The notes: generated by a model not told the origin, from the letters alone. Shown: positions 44,891-54,297, counted from the first letter of the stretch. The stretch is 64,000 nucleotides of DNA from Pandoraea sp. ASV26 (GCF_016428915.1 NZ_JAELTP010000010.1:1-64000), one strand, 5' to 3'. Translations and numbers: made by a program.

Positions 44891-45802
44891 ATGCGAGGCA
44901 ATGAATTCGCGGATATGCGGGCATTCGTGACGGTTGCCGAGCAAGGCTCGTTCGCCCGTGCCGCAGAGCAACTGGCCGTCTCGCCGTCGGCGTTGAGTCA
45001 GACGATTCGAACGCTTGAGGAGCGCCTCGATGTGCGTCTTTTCAACCGCACAACGCGCAGCGTCAGTCTGACCGAAGCAGGGCGGCAACTATTGACCCGG
45101 ATGCAGCCGCTGATGCAGGAGTTCGACGCCGCATTCGAGGAGGTCACGCAGTTGCGAGGCAAGCCATCGGGCACCCTGCGTATCTGCGCGCCGCAGATGG
45201 CCATCATTCACCTGCTCCAGCCGATGCTTGGGGTGTTTCAGGAGCAATACCCGGACATCGTGCTCGACCTGACCAGTGACGAAAGTCTCGGCGACATCGT
45301 TGCACGTGGGTTCGATGCAGGTATCCGTCTGGGTGAGCATGTCGACCAGGACATGGTCGCCGTGCGCGTCGGGCCCGATTTGCGTCAGATTGCCGTGGCT
45401 TCACCGGACTATCTTGAGAAGAACGGCGTGCCGCAGACGCCGCACGATTTGCAGCATCATCGCTGCATCAACTGGCGGCGCGCGGGGCAGGCGAGCGTCT
45501 ACAACTGGGAGTTCGCCAAGGACGGCGAGTGGTTCGACGTGTCGGTGAAAGGCACGCTCATCGTCAACGACTGTGCGGTGGCCTTGCAGGCAGCCGTCGA
45601 CGGGCTCGGCATTACTGTGTGGACCGAGGACTGGATGGCCTCGCATCTTGAATCCGGCCGGCTTGTGCCGCTACTCAGCGAGTGGTCGCCGTTTTTCCCG
45701 GGCTTCTATCTTTACCACACGAGCCGCACGCGAATGCCTGCAACGCTCAGGGCGTTTATCGACGTTGTAAAGCGCGTATCCATGGGAAATACGCCAGCCT
45801 GA
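44891..45802 (+). CDS. LysR-family regulator of the SDR/amidohydrolase operon
   Basis: A 303-residue LysR protein of the CrgA/DmlR-like group. The N-terminal helix-turn-helix is RAFVTVAEQGSFARAAEQLAVSPSALSQT, with RLFNRTTRSVSLTEAG as the wing. The C-terminal sensor is typical (GTLRICAPQMAIIHLLQPML, INWRRAGQASVYNWEF). It is divergent from the SDR gene across a 173-bp spacer and is the likely activator of that operon. Confidence 0.88.
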   Translation: MRGNEFADMRAFVTVAEQGSFARAAEQLAVSPSALSQTIRTLEERLDVRLFNRTTRSVSLTEAGRQLLTRMQPLMQEFDAAFEEVTQLRGKPSGTLRICAPQMAIIHLLQPMLGVFQEQYPDIVLDLTSDESLGDIVARGFDAGIRLGEHVDQDMVAVRVGPDLRQIAVASPDYLEKNGVPQTPHDLQHHRCINWRRAGQASVYNWEFAKDGEWFDVSVKGTLIVNDCAVALQAAVDGLGITVWTEDWMASHLESGRLVPLLSEWSPFFPGFYLYHTSRTRMPATLRAFIDVVKRVSMGNTPA

Positions 45803-45812
45803 AGGCAAAGGC

Positions 45813-45842
45813 AAAAGGGCCGGTTGCAGATGCCACCGGCCC
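45813..45842 (-). terminator. Intrinsic terminator of the alcohol-dehydrogenase-like gene
   Basis: GGGCCGGT (45817-45824) pairs with ACCGGCCC (45835-45842). Read on the minus strand the stem is followed by TTTT (AAAA at 45813-45816 on the plus strand). It ends the gene at 45884 and may also block the convergent LysR transcript. Confidence 0.65.
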
Positions 45843-45883
45843 GGTTCGACGTGACTGCACTCTCGCCTGTGAGTGCGATAGCG

Positions 45884-46909
45884 TCAGGCCTGTCCGACTT
45901 TCACCACGACCTTGCCGAAGGCACCACGCTTGAGGTGCTCGAAGGCTTGCGGCACCTGGTCGAACGGGTACGTTGCATCGATAACCGGTTTCATCGAACG
46001 GGTGTCGACCGCGCGCACGAGGTCCTCAAGCACGCGGCGCGGGCCGACAGCAATCGCAACGACCGAGGCGCGGCTGCCCAGCATCTCCATGATGGGCAAC
46101 GTCACTTCGTCAGACTCCAGCAGACCAATGACCGAGATGCGGCCACCGGGCGCGACCGCCTGAACCGACCGGCGCATGTTCGCTCCACCGGCCATCTCCA
46201 GAATGTGCTCTGCGCCGCGCCCGTTCGTGAGACGGCGCACTTCCTCTTGCCAGTCCGGGTGCGTATTGCGGTTGATGCCATGTGTGGCACCCAGCGCTTT
46301 GGCTTGTGCAATCTTCTCGTCACTGCTGGTGGTCACGATGACCTGCGCACCGCTTTGTGCCGCAATCTGGATGGCGAACAACGAAACGCCCCCGGTGCCC
46401 TGGACCACAACGGTTTCACCCGCGTGAAGGTCGCCTTCCTCGACAAGTGCCATCCACGCGGTCAAAGCCGCAACCGGCAGTGTGCTCGCTTGTTCGGGCG
46501 TCAACGACTTCGGTGCGAGGACGCACCAGTCGGCGGGCGTTGTCACGTACTGGGCCAACATGCCCGGAATCGGGCCACCCTGTGTCGGCGAATCTGCCCA
46601 CGACAACGGGGCGCCATCCACCCAGTTGGCGATATACGTCGAGATAACCCTGTCGCCAACGGCAAATCGCGTAACGCCTTCGCCCAGCGCTACCACCCGG
46701 CCGGCCATGTCCGATGCCGGTGTGAAGGGGAATGCGAGGTCGGCGCCCATGCCGTCGGCGGCAACGACCAGATCGCGATAGTTCAGTGCGACAGCGTCTA
46801 CTTCGACGAGGATTTCCCCCGCACGCGGTGTCGGACGCTCAACCGTGTTCAACGACAGCTTGTCGAGACCGTATGACGGAATTTCCCAGCGCTTCATGGT
46901 GTTGCTCAT
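45884..46909 (-). CDS. Zinc-free MDR alcohol dehydrogenase/quinone reductase-like protein
   Basis: A 341-residue medium-chain dehydrogenase/reductase. The GroES-like N-terminus has ALNYRDLVVAADG where classic ADHs carry a zinc cysteine (NxRD type). The NAD(P)-binding core begins VVVQGTGGVSLFAIQIAAQSGA. The start at 46909 has GGAG 8 nt upstream. It lies downstream of a LysR gene on the same strand, with a strong palindrome in between. It probably reduces an aldehyde, enone or quinone. Confidence 0.87.
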   Translation of the reverse strand: MSNTMKRWEIPSYGLDKLSLNTVERPTPRAGEILVEVDAVALNYRDLVVAADGMGADLAFPFTPASDMAGRVVALGEGVTRFAVGDRVISTYIANWVDGAPLSWADSPTQGGPIPGMLAQYVTTPADWCVLAPKSLTPEQASTLPVAALTAWMALVEEGDLHAGETVVVQGTGGVSLFAIQIAAQSGAQVIVTTSSDEKIAQAKALGATHGINRNTHPDWQEEVRRLTNGRGAEHILEMAGGANMRRSVQAVAPGGRISVIGLLESDEVTLPIMEMLGSRASVVAIAVGPRRVLEDLVRAVDTRSMKPVIDATYPFDQVPQAFEHLKRGAFGKVVVKVGQA

Positions 46910-47027
46910 CTGCTTGCTCCAAATCCTAGAGGGTGAGATATCGCGCGAGATCATCGGAAGGCGCGATATGAGAGGACGTGGTGCCAATGTAGTGGGCAAC
47001 CGGCGATAGATAAATCTGACAAACGCG

Positions 47028-47043
47028 AAATGAATGTTCATTT
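47028..47043. promoter_or_regulatory. Palindrome AAATGAA-TG-TTCATTT before the ADH-like gene
   Basis: Perfect 7-bp arms around TG, lying 119 bp upstream of the ADH-like start and 25 bp past the end of the LysR gene. It is flanked by two CTGACA motifs (47015-47020 and 47048-47053), the same hexamer found in the palindrome before the MFS gene. Confidence 0.55.
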
Positions 47044-47067
47044 CTGTCTGACAATCGGCCGGGCGAA

Positions 47068-47982
47068 TCAGTCGTTTGCGTCGCGGTGGAAGTTGTCGGC
47101 CAGGTGCGCCACGACAGCGCGGGTGCGTGATGCCATTTTTTGCCCGGCCGGGATGAGTGCGTGAACCGGCGGGCCGTCGACGTCAGCCGATGGAAGCACA
47201 TGGACAAGGCGCCCCGCCTTGACGTGGGGCGCCGCAATGTGATCGAGCAACTGCGAAATACCGAGCCCGCTCACCATCAGGTCGATGAGTGCCTGACCGT
47301 CTTCCAGAATGATGGCGGCGTCAGGCGAGAGTTGTCGAATGTAACCTTCGTCGTTGACGTTCCATGGATTGAGTCGGCCCGTCGACCCGCGGAAGATGAT
47401 GGCATCGTGGGAGTTGAGATGGGAGATGCTCGTGAGGGGGCCGTGCGCTGCCATGTATTCGGGCGAAGCATAGAGTCCGAAGCGGGTGTCGCAGATTTTA
47501 CGAACGACCATGTCGCCTGTTCCGGACAACTCGCCCACGCGCACGACGATGTCCCACCCTTCGATCACCGGGTCGGACATTCGGTCGCTGAAGGCGAGGT
47601 CCAGTGTGAGCTTCGGGTATCGGCGCCGAAGCGAGTGCATGGACGACATGAACAGCCGGCCAAATGAGGCCGGCAGATTGATGCGAACGCGTCCTGCAAC
47701 CTCCTTTTTGCTTGCGGCGAGGGTCTGCTCCGCCTCTCTGAGCGTGAGCAGTGCAGATTGTGTGGCACGCATGTACATCTCACCGTCGGCCGTCAGTCGC
47801 ACGGCCCGAGTGGTCCGCTGAAGCAATCGGGTCGAGAGACGCTCTTCAAGTCGCTGGATGTTCTTCCCCACGCTTGATTTCGTGATGCCGAGCGATTCGG
47901 CAGCCTTGGTAAAGCTACCCGTGTTGACGACGGCCTCGAACGATGTGATCTCTGCGATAGATACGTCAGCGCGCTGAACCAT
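47068..47982 (-). CDS. LysR-family regulator between ADH-like and MFS genes
   Basis: A 304-residue LysR protein. The N-terminal domain reads FEAVVNTGSFTKAAESLGITKSSVGKNI with RLLQRTTRAVRLTADG as wing, and the sensor domain has GRVRINLPASFGRLFM. AAGGAG lies 7 nt before the ATG at 47982. It is divergent from an MFS transporter and tandem with the ADH-like gene, so it probably controls both. Confidence 0.88.
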   Translation of the reverse strand: MVQRADVSIAEITSFEAVVNTGSFTKAAESLGITKSSVGKNIQRLEERLSTRLLQRTTRAVRLTADGEMYMRATQSALLTLREAEQTLAASKKEVAGRVRINLPASFGRLFMSSMHSLRRRYPKLTLDLAFSDRMSDPVIEGWDIVVRVGELSGTGDMVVRKICDTRFGLYASPEYMAAHGPLTSISHLNSHDAIIFRGSTGRLNPWNVNDEGYIRQLSPDAAIILEDGQALIDLMVSGLGISQLLDHIAAPHVKAGRLVHVLPSADVDGPPVHALIPAGQKMASRTRAVVAHLADNFHRDAND

Positions 47983-48154
47983 TTTTGGCTCCTTCCATTT
48001 TGTGTTGTTTGCGGGCACGCACCAGCATATGAGGTTGCGACGGTTGCCCCAAGCGTACGAAAGCGAAAAGATTGTTTGCCTGATGTCGACAATACATCCG
48101 GCTGCGAGAGCGGACATCGTGAGGTCGGGGAGATGCCGTTCGCATTTCCTGAAT

Positions 48155-48167
48155 TGTCAGACTGACA
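48155..48167. promoter_or_regulatory. Palindrome TGTCAGACTGACA in LysR-MFS spacer
   Basis: A perfect 13-bp palindrome in the 311-bp divergent spacer between the LysR gene and the MFS gene. Its half CTGACA recurs twice before the ADH-like gene. I see nothing else firm in this spacer. Confidence 0.55.
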
Positions 48168-48293
48168 TGGACGCTCTTTTCGCATTTGGGTGGTTTATCT
48201 ACATCGCGTTGCAACGCAAAATTGCGCCGAAATCTTGTCTGCGTGTGTCCTGCAAAAGGGCCGGGGCAAGCCACCTCTTGTCGCGATGCTTCT

Positions 48294-49859
48294 ATGACGT
48301 CAGCCCTTACCCCCAACAGTTTGCGCAACGATAAACTTCTGATTCTTCTCACCGTCTGCCTGGCTGCGCTGCTCTTGCCGCTCGCGCTGTCGGGCGGAGC
48401 CGTGGCAACGCCGGCTATCGGTCGTTCACTTGGCGGAAGCCCCTCGTCGTTGACGTGGGTGACCAACGCCTACATGTTGAGCTTCGGCAGCCTGCTGATG
48501 GCGGCCGGTGCGCTGGCTGACCAGTTTGGCCGCAAGCGTCTCTTCGTTATCGGTCTGGGGGGATTCATCCTGAGTTCCTTTGCCATTGGCATGGCCCCCA
48601 ACGTCGTCTGGCTGGATATTCTGCGCGCGGTTCAGGGCATTGTGTCGGCAGCATCGCTGGCCGCAGGCTCTGCCGCGCTGGCACAGGAGTTCGACGGCCA
48701 TGCCCGTACCCGTGCATTCAGCATGCTCGGCACCAGCTTTGGTATCGGACTTGCCTTTGGTCCGCTGATGGCTGGGGCGCTCATCGAGTACTTCGGCTGG
48801 CGCTCTCTGTTCATCACGATGGGTGTGATTGCACTGGGAGCCTTTGCTTTTGGCGTGCCACGTATGCGCGAGTCGCGCGACCCCAACGCTGCGGGGCTCG
48901 ACTATCCGGGAACCATCACCTTTAGCGCCGCGCTGGTGTTGTTCACGACCGCCATCATTCAGGCCCCCGAGAGCGGCTGGGGAAGTCCCCTCATCGTGGG
49001 ACTGTTCGCTCTCTCTGCGTTGATGTTGGCGGTGTTTGTCGTCGTCGAGACGCGTTCGCATCGGCCCATGCTCGACCTTTCGCTGTTCCGCTACGTTCGC
49101 TTCATCGGCGTGCAGATTCTCCCGCTCGGAACCTGCTACAGCTACATCCTCCTGGTTGTGATGCTGCCGCTGCGGCTCATCGGCGCGGAAGGCATGAGCG
49201 AGATGGACTCCGGCCTGCTGCTCATTGCGCTCTCCGCGCCTATGCTGGTTGTGCCTATCGCGGTCGCCTCGCTTACGCGTTTTACCTCGGCAGGTATCTT
49301 GTCCGGTATCGGTTTTCTGATTGCCGCAGGGGGACTCTACTGGCTGAGTCTCGTCGATTTTTCCGGCCCGAAGACCGCCTTGCTTCTGCCGATGCTGGTC
49401 ATTGGCATCGGTACCGGCATGCCGTGGGGACTGATGGACGGTCTCTCGGTGAGCGTTGTGCCGAAAGAGCGAGCCGGCATGGCCTCCGGCATTTTCGGCA
49501 CCACGCGGGTGGCCGGAGAAGGGACGGGACTCGCCATCGGCACGGCGATTCTTGCGGCACTGGCAACGACGAGCCTGCAAACCGTAGCGCCTGCGGGCGG
49601 TGGTGCGGCAATGAGTGCACGCGTCGCAGAAGCCGCCCAACGGCTGACAAACGGTGACATTGCGCAAGCGTCGCATGTGCTGCCGGAAGTCAGCCGTCAG
49701 ATCCTGGCGTCGAGTTATGCGGATGCTTTTGCGGGGTTGCTGCACGTTCTTTTTGTCATCACGCTGTTCTCAGCGCTTGGCACGTTTGCATTCCTGAGCG
49801 GTACCCGGACGCAAGACGAGCCTGATGATGCGCAGAAGTCGGTGGCCGCGCTTGAGTAA
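48294..49859 (+). CDS. MFS drug/metabolite efflux pump (DHA2-like, 14 helices)
   Basis: A 521-residue inner-membrane transporter with about 14 hydrophobic segments. Motif A is GALADQFGRKRLFVIGL, and the first helix pair LPLALSGGAVATPAIGRSLGG and TWVTNAYMLSFGSLLM fit proton-driven multidrug pumps. The ATG at 48294 is used because the upstream frame is polar and non-coding in style. It is divergent from a LysR regulator. The cargo is unknown. Confidence 0.87.
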   Translation: MTSALTPNSLRNDKLLILLTVCLAALLLPLALSGGAVATPAIGRSLGGSPSSLTWVTNAYMLSFGSLLMAAGALADQFGRKRLFVIGLGGFILSSFAIGMAPNVVWLDILRAVQGIVSAASLAAGSAALAQEFDGHARTRAFSMLGTSFGIGLAFGPLMAGALIEYFGWRSLFITMGVIALGAFAFGVPRMRESRDPNAAGLDYPGTITFSAALVLFTTAIIQAPESGWGSPLIVGLFALSALMLAVFVVVETRSHRPMLDLSLFRYVRFIGVQILPLGTCYSYILLVVMLPLRLIGAEGMSEMDSGLLLIALSAPMLVVPIAVASLTRFTSAGILSGIGFLIAAGGLYWLSLVDFSGPKTALLLPMLVIGIGTGMPWGLMDGLSVSVVPKERAGMASGIFGTTRVAGEGTGLAIGTAILAALATTSLQTVAPAGGGAAMSARVAEAAQRLTNGDIAQASHVLPEVSRQILASSYADAFAGLLHVLFVITLFSALGTFAFLSGTRTQDEPDDAQKSVAALE

Positions 49860-49883
49860 GGCGTGTGACCGGCGCGCGTTAGG

Positions 49884-49904
49884 GGCGCGCTTTATGAGCG
49901 CGCC
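49884..49904. terminator. Hairpin between convergent MFS and LysR genes
   Basis: GGCGCGC-TTTATGA-GCGCGCC forms a 7-bp stem that overlaps the LysR stop codon. There is no clear T-run, so termination strength is uncertain. Confidence 0.35.
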
Positions 49905-50857
49905 GGCAATTTCAGAGGCCGGGTTATATCAACGCCGATCAACGCCGGAAGCTCACGCTTGAGCATATGGCTTTTCTCGAACAGATCCGATATCCAATCG
50001 ACGAACACGCGTACCTGTGGAGAGAGATGCCGGTTCTGAGGATAGACGGCAGAAATCGGTAGCGGCGCGGGGCGCCATGGCTCGAGAACTTCCACGAGGG
50101 CGCCGGACTCGATGTGCGGTTGCGCAAGAAACTTGAAGGTTTGTATCAGACCATGGCCGCGAAGACCGCACTGCAAGTAAGCTTCGCCATCGTTCGAGGC
50201 CAGCCGCGAGCGCATGCGCACGTCAACCGCATCTCCATCAACACGGAATGCCATATCGACCATGCGACCCCGTCGGCTCGACACGTAATGCACGGCAAAA
50301 TGGTCGGCCAGGTCATCGAGCGAGCGCGGCGTGCCATGTTGTTCGAGGTACTCCGGACTTGCCGTCGTGACGAACTCTGAAACGCCGATGCGCTTGGCGA
50401 CCAAGGTTGAGTCGGTCAAAGAGCCCATACGGATGGCGCAGTCGACGCCCTCTTGCACGAGGTCTGCCGCTTTGTCGCCGATGCCGAGCAGCAGGTCGAT
50501 TTCCGGGTATTTTTCGTAGAAGTCGTCGAGGGCCGGCAGAACCACCAACCGGCCGATAGCGCCCGACATCTCCACCCTGAGTTTGCCTTTGGGGGCGGCG
50601 AGGCTTGAAAACGAGTTTTCGGCCTCGTCGATGTCGGCGAGCACTCGCAGGCAGCGCTCGTAATAGGCCGCGCCATCCGGCGTGAGGCTGACGCTTCGGG
50701 TCGTACGATTGAGCAGACGGACTTTGAGATGCGCCTCAAGCTTCTGAACGATTGTCGTGGCCGTAGAGCGGGTCATATCCATCGACGCCGCTGCGCCAGT
50801 AAAGCTCTTCGACTCGACGACGCGCGTGAAGACCTGCATTGCTTGAAGTTTATCCAT
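49892..50857 (-). CDS. LysR-family regulator
   Basis: A 321-residue LysR protein of the CrgA/DmlR-like group. The start is MQVFTRVVESKSFTGAAASM, the wing RLLNRTTRSVSLTPDG and the sensor domain KLRVEMSGAIGRLVVLPAL. No intact target gene is divergent from it; the 50858-51403 stretch holds only fragments. It may have lost its neighbour, or it acts on the MFS gene it faces. Confidence 0.86.
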   Translation of the reverse strand: MDKLQAMQVFTRVVESKSFTGAAASMDMTRSTATTIVQKLEAHLKVRLLNRTTRSVSLTPDGAAYYERCLRVLADIDEAENSFSSLAAPKGKLRVEMSGAIGRLVVLPALDDFYEKYPEIDLLLGIGDKAADLVQEGVDCAIRMGSLTDSTLVAKRIGVSEFVTTASPEYLEQHGTPRSLDDLADHFAVHYVSSRRGRMVDMAFRVDGDAVDVRMRSRLASNDGEAYLQCGLRGHGLIQTFKFLAQPHIESGALVEVLEPWRPAPLPISAVYPQNRHLSPQVRVFVDWISDLFEKSHMLKRELPALIGVDITRPLKLPARS

Positions 50858-51089
50858 GATGGCTCGCGTTAACCGAATGGCCGGCTTGAGCAGGGGCGTG
50901 TTCGTTTATCGCTGAGTGCTCGCCTTCGTCGGACAATCGTGCTGATTCGGCGCAAGTATGCTGCCGGAGAGGGGCGGCGATAAAGAATAGGCCTGGAAAC
51001 AGACTGGCAACCAAAAGCTGACAATCCATTCAACCCGATACACTTTGTGACCACCAGTAAGTCGTTAGACGACCTTCAAGGAAAACGGC

Positions 51090-51263
51090 ATGAGCGACTT
51101 CGCAAGTCCTCTCTTCGCGCGGATCGATTACCTCATCCGCGTGGCGCTCCGAGCCGTTCTCGCTAACCTGAACGCCCGAGCACCACGGCGCACAAGCCGA
51201 AGCAAGACGCACGCTTCAGGTCTCGGATGTGCCGCTGAACTCAACGCGGCATTACGCCGTTGA
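51090..51263 (+). CDS. Small ORF of unknown function (57 aa), possibly a gene stub
   Basis: AAGGAAAA precedes an ATG opening MSDFASPLFARIDYLIRVAL, then an arginine-rich tail. It is divergent from the LysR gene at 50857, where a target gene would normally begin. It may be the truncated start of that gene, cut where a foreign or rearranged segment begins near 51250. I do not recognise the family. The 230 bp between 50858 and 51089 show no gene. Confidence 0.3.
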   Translation: MSDFASPLFARIDYLIRVALRAVLANLNARAPRRTSRSKTHASGLGCAAELNAALRR

Positions 51264-51405
51264 CCCGACGGCAAGTTCGTAACCATCGGGGGCGGCGAAG
51301 TGTGCGCTGCGGCCCCCCGGAGTCGAGAGCGCCGACAGGCGGAAAGTGACCCCTTCGGCCTCGATGCGGCGTTGGGATGCGGCATTGGGATCGCCAGGCG
51401 TATTC
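51252..51405 (-). pseudogene. C-terminal fragment of a glyoxalase/VOC-like protein
   Basis: The minus strand encodes QRRIEAEGVTFRLSALSTPG and GRSAHFAAPDGYELAVGSTA before a stop at 51252. The GRSAHFAAPDGYELA segment looks like the last strand pair of vicinal-oxygen-chelate proteins. The upstream part is replaced by the end of the MFS gene, in another frame. It has no start. Confidence 0.45.
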
Positions 51406-52810
51406 AGGCGCGGCGCGGCAGCAATCGCAAGCCACTGGCAAGGCACCCTGCGGCCGAGAACGCGGCGCCCCACGCCAGTGCCCATGTCGAGCCGTGGGTG
51501 CCGGCAAGACCGAGTGCCAGCGCGACGAGCGCCGCGCCCGTCGCCTGCCCCAGCAGTCGCGACGTGCCCACCATGCCGCTCGCCCCGCCACTGCGCTCAG
51601 GGGGGGCGCTATGCATGAAGGCCTTCAGGTTCGGCGATTGGAAGAACCCGAAGCCCAGACCGCACAACGCCATGCGCCAGCCGATATCCCACAACTCCGC
51701 ATGCTCGGGCATGAGCGCGAGCAATGTCATGCCGGCACTCAGCATCGCCAGACCCACCGCCCCGAGCGCGCCGGCCGGATAACGATCCGACAGGCGACCC
51801 GCCAACGGCGCAATCGCCGCCACGAAGAACGGCCACGGCGTCATCAAAAAGCCGGTTTCGATAGGGCTGCGATGCAGCACGTTCTCGAAATAGAACGGCA
51901 ACGACACCAGTCCCAGCCCCTGCGTTGCAAACGCGCAGATCGCAGTGATCGTGGAGAGCGCGAAGGCGGGCAGACGCAGCAGATCGACCGGCAGCATCGG
52001 GGCACGATGGCCACGCTCGCGACGAATCAGCGCCCAGCCGAACACCAGCGCGCCGATGAAGCAGCTCAGCGTCAGATGCCAGTCCGCCTGTTGCGCGCTC
52101 TGACTCAACGCGAAGATCAGCAGCGAAAACGTCAACACATTGAGCACGGCGGCGATCATGTCCGGCTTATGCTCGCTGCGCGGGGTGTCCGGCAGGTTGC
52201 GACGCGAGAACGCCAGCGCCAGCAACGCCGTCGGCACGTTGATCAGGAATAGCCACGGCCAACTCGCGAAGGCCAGCACGAGCGACGCGATCGTCGGCCC
52301 GATGGCGAACGAAATGCCGACAATGAGCGCGTTCAGCCCGACGCCGCGTCCCAGTTGATTCGCCGGATACAGGAAGCGAATGAGCGCAATGTTCACGCTC
52401 ATGACCGCTGCGGCGCCCACGCCTTGCAACACGCGAGCCCCGGCGAGAAAGCCCAGCGACGGCGACAGCGCGCACAGCAGCGACGCTACGAGAAACACCG
52501 CCACGCCCCACATGAAGACGCGTTTGTGGCCAACGCGCTCGCCCAGCGAGGCAAAGGGGAGCAGCGTCGCGACCATCGCCAGTTGGTAGGCGTTTACGAT
52601 CCAGACCGAGGCCGACGGCGTCGTGTTCAGATCGAGCGCCATCTGCGGCAGCGCCGTGTTGGCGATGGCAGTGTCAAGGCTGGCAAGCGAGACGGCGAGC
52701 AGGATCGCCGTCATGGCGAGGCCGCGTCCGGTGGCGGGCGGCTCGTGCGATTGCGACCCGGCAGGGGCGCCAGCCGTCGGCGTATCGGCGGTCGGGGGCA
52801 GCGATGACAT
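51404..52810 (-). CDS. MFS multidrug efflux pump (DHA2 family)
   Basis: A 468-residue transporter with about 14 hydrophobic segments. SLASLDTAIANTALPQMALDL in the first helix and WIVNAYQLAMVATLLPFASLGERVGHKR are typical of drug:H+ antiporters. It begins 6 bp upstream of the DsbA-like gene and both read on the minus strand, with the DsbA-like gene first. The substrate is unknown. Confidence 0.87.
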   Translation of the reverse strand: MSSLPPTADTPTAGAPAGSQSHEPPATGRGLAMTAILLAVSLASLDTAIANTALPQMALDLNTTPSASVWIVNAYQLAMVATLLPFASLGERVGHKRVFMWGVAVFLVASLLCALSPSLGFLAGARVLQGVGAAAVMSVNIALIRFLYPANQLGRGVGLNALIVGISFAIGPTIASLVLAFASWPWLFLINVPTALLALAFSRRNLPDTPRSEHKPDMIAAVLNVLTFSLLIFALSQSAQQADWHLTLSCFIGALVFGWALIRRERGHRAPMLPVDLLRLPAFALSTITAICAFATQGLGLVSLPFYFENVLHRSPIETGFLMTPWPFFVAAIAPLAGRLSDRYPAGALGAVGLAMLSAGMTLLALMPEHAELWDIGWRMALCGLGFGFFQSPNLKAFMHSAPPERSGGASGMVGTSRLLGQATGAALVALALGLAGTHGSTWALAWGAAFSAAGCLASGLRLLPRRA

Positions 52811-52816
52811 GACGGA

Positions 52817-53470
52817 TCAGCCCTCGGCCAGAATTTGACGGATGGCCTGCTCGAAGACTTCCGGCGGTTGGCCGCCGCTGATGAGATGGCGGTTGTTGAA
52901 GATGATCGCCGGCACCGAACGAATGCCAAGGTTCTGGTAATGACGCTCAAGCGCGCGCACCTGCTCGGCGTATTCGTCTGTGGCGAGGATCTCACGGGCC
53001 CGCGCCGTATCGAGGCCGGCTTGCTGCACGGCGTCCACCAGAACTTCCGGATCGCTCGTGCGCTTGCCGTCGACGAAATAGGCGCGCAACAGCGCTTCCT
53101 GGAGCGCCAGTTGCTTGTCTTGGCCGACCGTCTGCGCCCAATGCAGCAGACGATGTGCATCGAACGTGTTGTACGCGTGCGTGCGCAGATCCATGCGCAT
53201 CGGGAACCCTTCGGCCGCCGCCCGCGCGCTGATGTTCGCCTGATTCTGTGCCAACTGCTCCGGCGACAGCCCGTACTTTTGCGACAGGTAATCGGCAAGC
53301 ACAACGCCTTCTGCCGGCATGTCGGGATTGAGTTCGAACGGGCTGAAATGCAGGTCGGCTTCGACCTCGTTGCCCAGACGGCCGAGTGCCGTCTTCAGCG
53401 AGGCAAGGCCGATGGCACACCAGGGACAGGCGACATCGGAGACAAAGTCAATCTTGAGTGTGGCAGGCAT
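52817..53470 (-). CDS. DsbA-family oxidoreductase (FrnE-like)
   Basis: A 217-residue cytosolic thioredoxin-fold protein. The active site CPWC lies near the N-terminus (DFVSDVACPWCAIGLASL) and is followed by the helical insertion and the cis-proline loop IRSVPAIIFNNRHLISGGQP. This is the FrnE/2-hydroxychromene-isomerase-like group, linked to oxidative stress and polyketide chemistry. It has no signal peptide. It precedes the MFS pump by 6 bp. Confidence 0.87.
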   Translation of the reverse strand: MPATLKIDFVSDVACPWCAIGLASLKTALGRLGNEVEADLHFSPFELNPDMPAEGVVLADYLSQKYGLSPEQLAQNQANISARAAAEGFPMRMDLRTHAYNTFDAHRLLHWAQTVGQDKQLALQEALLRAYFVDGKRTSDPEVLVDAVQQAGLDTARAREILATDEYAEQVRALERHYQNLGIRSVPAIIFNNRHLISGGQPPEVFEQAIRQILAEG

Positions 53471-53784
53471 GGTCTGACGGCGCTTTGGCGGCGCGTGCAA
53501 TGAAAAACGCGTCGCCTTGCGCGACGCAACGGGGCAATCGTCGCATAATTCGGCAATTCTCGCCGGCTCGCGGCGGAATGGCGCGGCAAGCCTTGATTCA
53601 TGCCGCCTTCACGGCGCGTACGAACGATTCGCCTTTGCGCTTGAGTGTTTTATCAGGTGGAATTAAGGTTTCGTCAGATGAATCACGGAGAAGCCGCCAG
53701 CCATCGGATCGCCGCAATGCGATATCGTTTGAATCGTTTCGTGCGTTAGTCTCGATCGTCCCGATCCCTGTTCAGGAGTCCGTC
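53471..53784. other. Spacer without a recognised gene
   Basis: This 314-bp divergent spacer holds the promoters of the DsbA-like gene and the cupin gene. I see no coding frame with a ribosome site and no strong repeat. Confidence 0.5.
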
Positions 53785-54297
53785 ATGCTGTGCGCCGCCG
53801 ATCTCGTCAAGTCTCTCGGGCTACAGCCGCATCCGGAGGGAGGGCATTATCGAGAGACGTATCGCGCGTCCGGCACGATTGCGGCGCAGGCGCTGCCGGC
53901 AGGTTTCTCCGGTGAGCGCAGTATTTCGACGGCGATTCTCTATCTGCTCGAAGCCGGCGACTTCTCGGCTTTTCATCGGATCCGTAGCGATGAGGTCTGG
54001 CATTTCCATCTTGGCGGCACGCTCTGGATTCACGAGATCGATCCGGCCGGCAAGCTGACGACGACGTGCCTCGGCACCGATATCGCAGGCGGTGAGCATC
54101 TACAGCACGTGGTGCCCGCCGGGCATTGGTTTGCTGCGCAGCCCGCGCCGTCCATGCGCTACTCGCTCGTCGGATGCACCGTCGCCCCGGGTTTCGCGTT
54201 CGAGGACTTCGAGATGGCCGACCCGGCGGCGCTTGCGGCGCAGTGGCCGGCGCACCGGGCGCTGATCGAGCGCCTCGGGCGTGGCGCGTCTGCCTGA
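53785..54297 (+). CDS. DUF985-type cupin protein
   Basis: A 170-residue single-domain cupin. The opening LVKSLGLQPHPEGGHYRETYR and the core FHRIRSDEVWHFHLGGTLWIHEID are the DUF985 hallmarks, with histidines placed for metal or ligand binding. AGGAG lies upstream of the ATG, and the longer frame upstream has no coding style. Its function is unknown; relatives have been linked to sugar-nucleotide or metal binding. It precedes a flavin reductase gene by 100 bp. Confidence 0.85.
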   Translation: MLCAADLVKSLGLQPHPEGGHYRETYRASGTIAAQALPAGFSGERSISTAILYLLEAGDFSAFHRIRSDEVWHFHLGGTLWIHEIDPAGKLTTTCLGTDIAGGEHLQHVVPAGHWFAAQPAPSMRYSLVGCTVAPGFAFEDFEMADPAALAAQWPAHRALIERLGRGASA

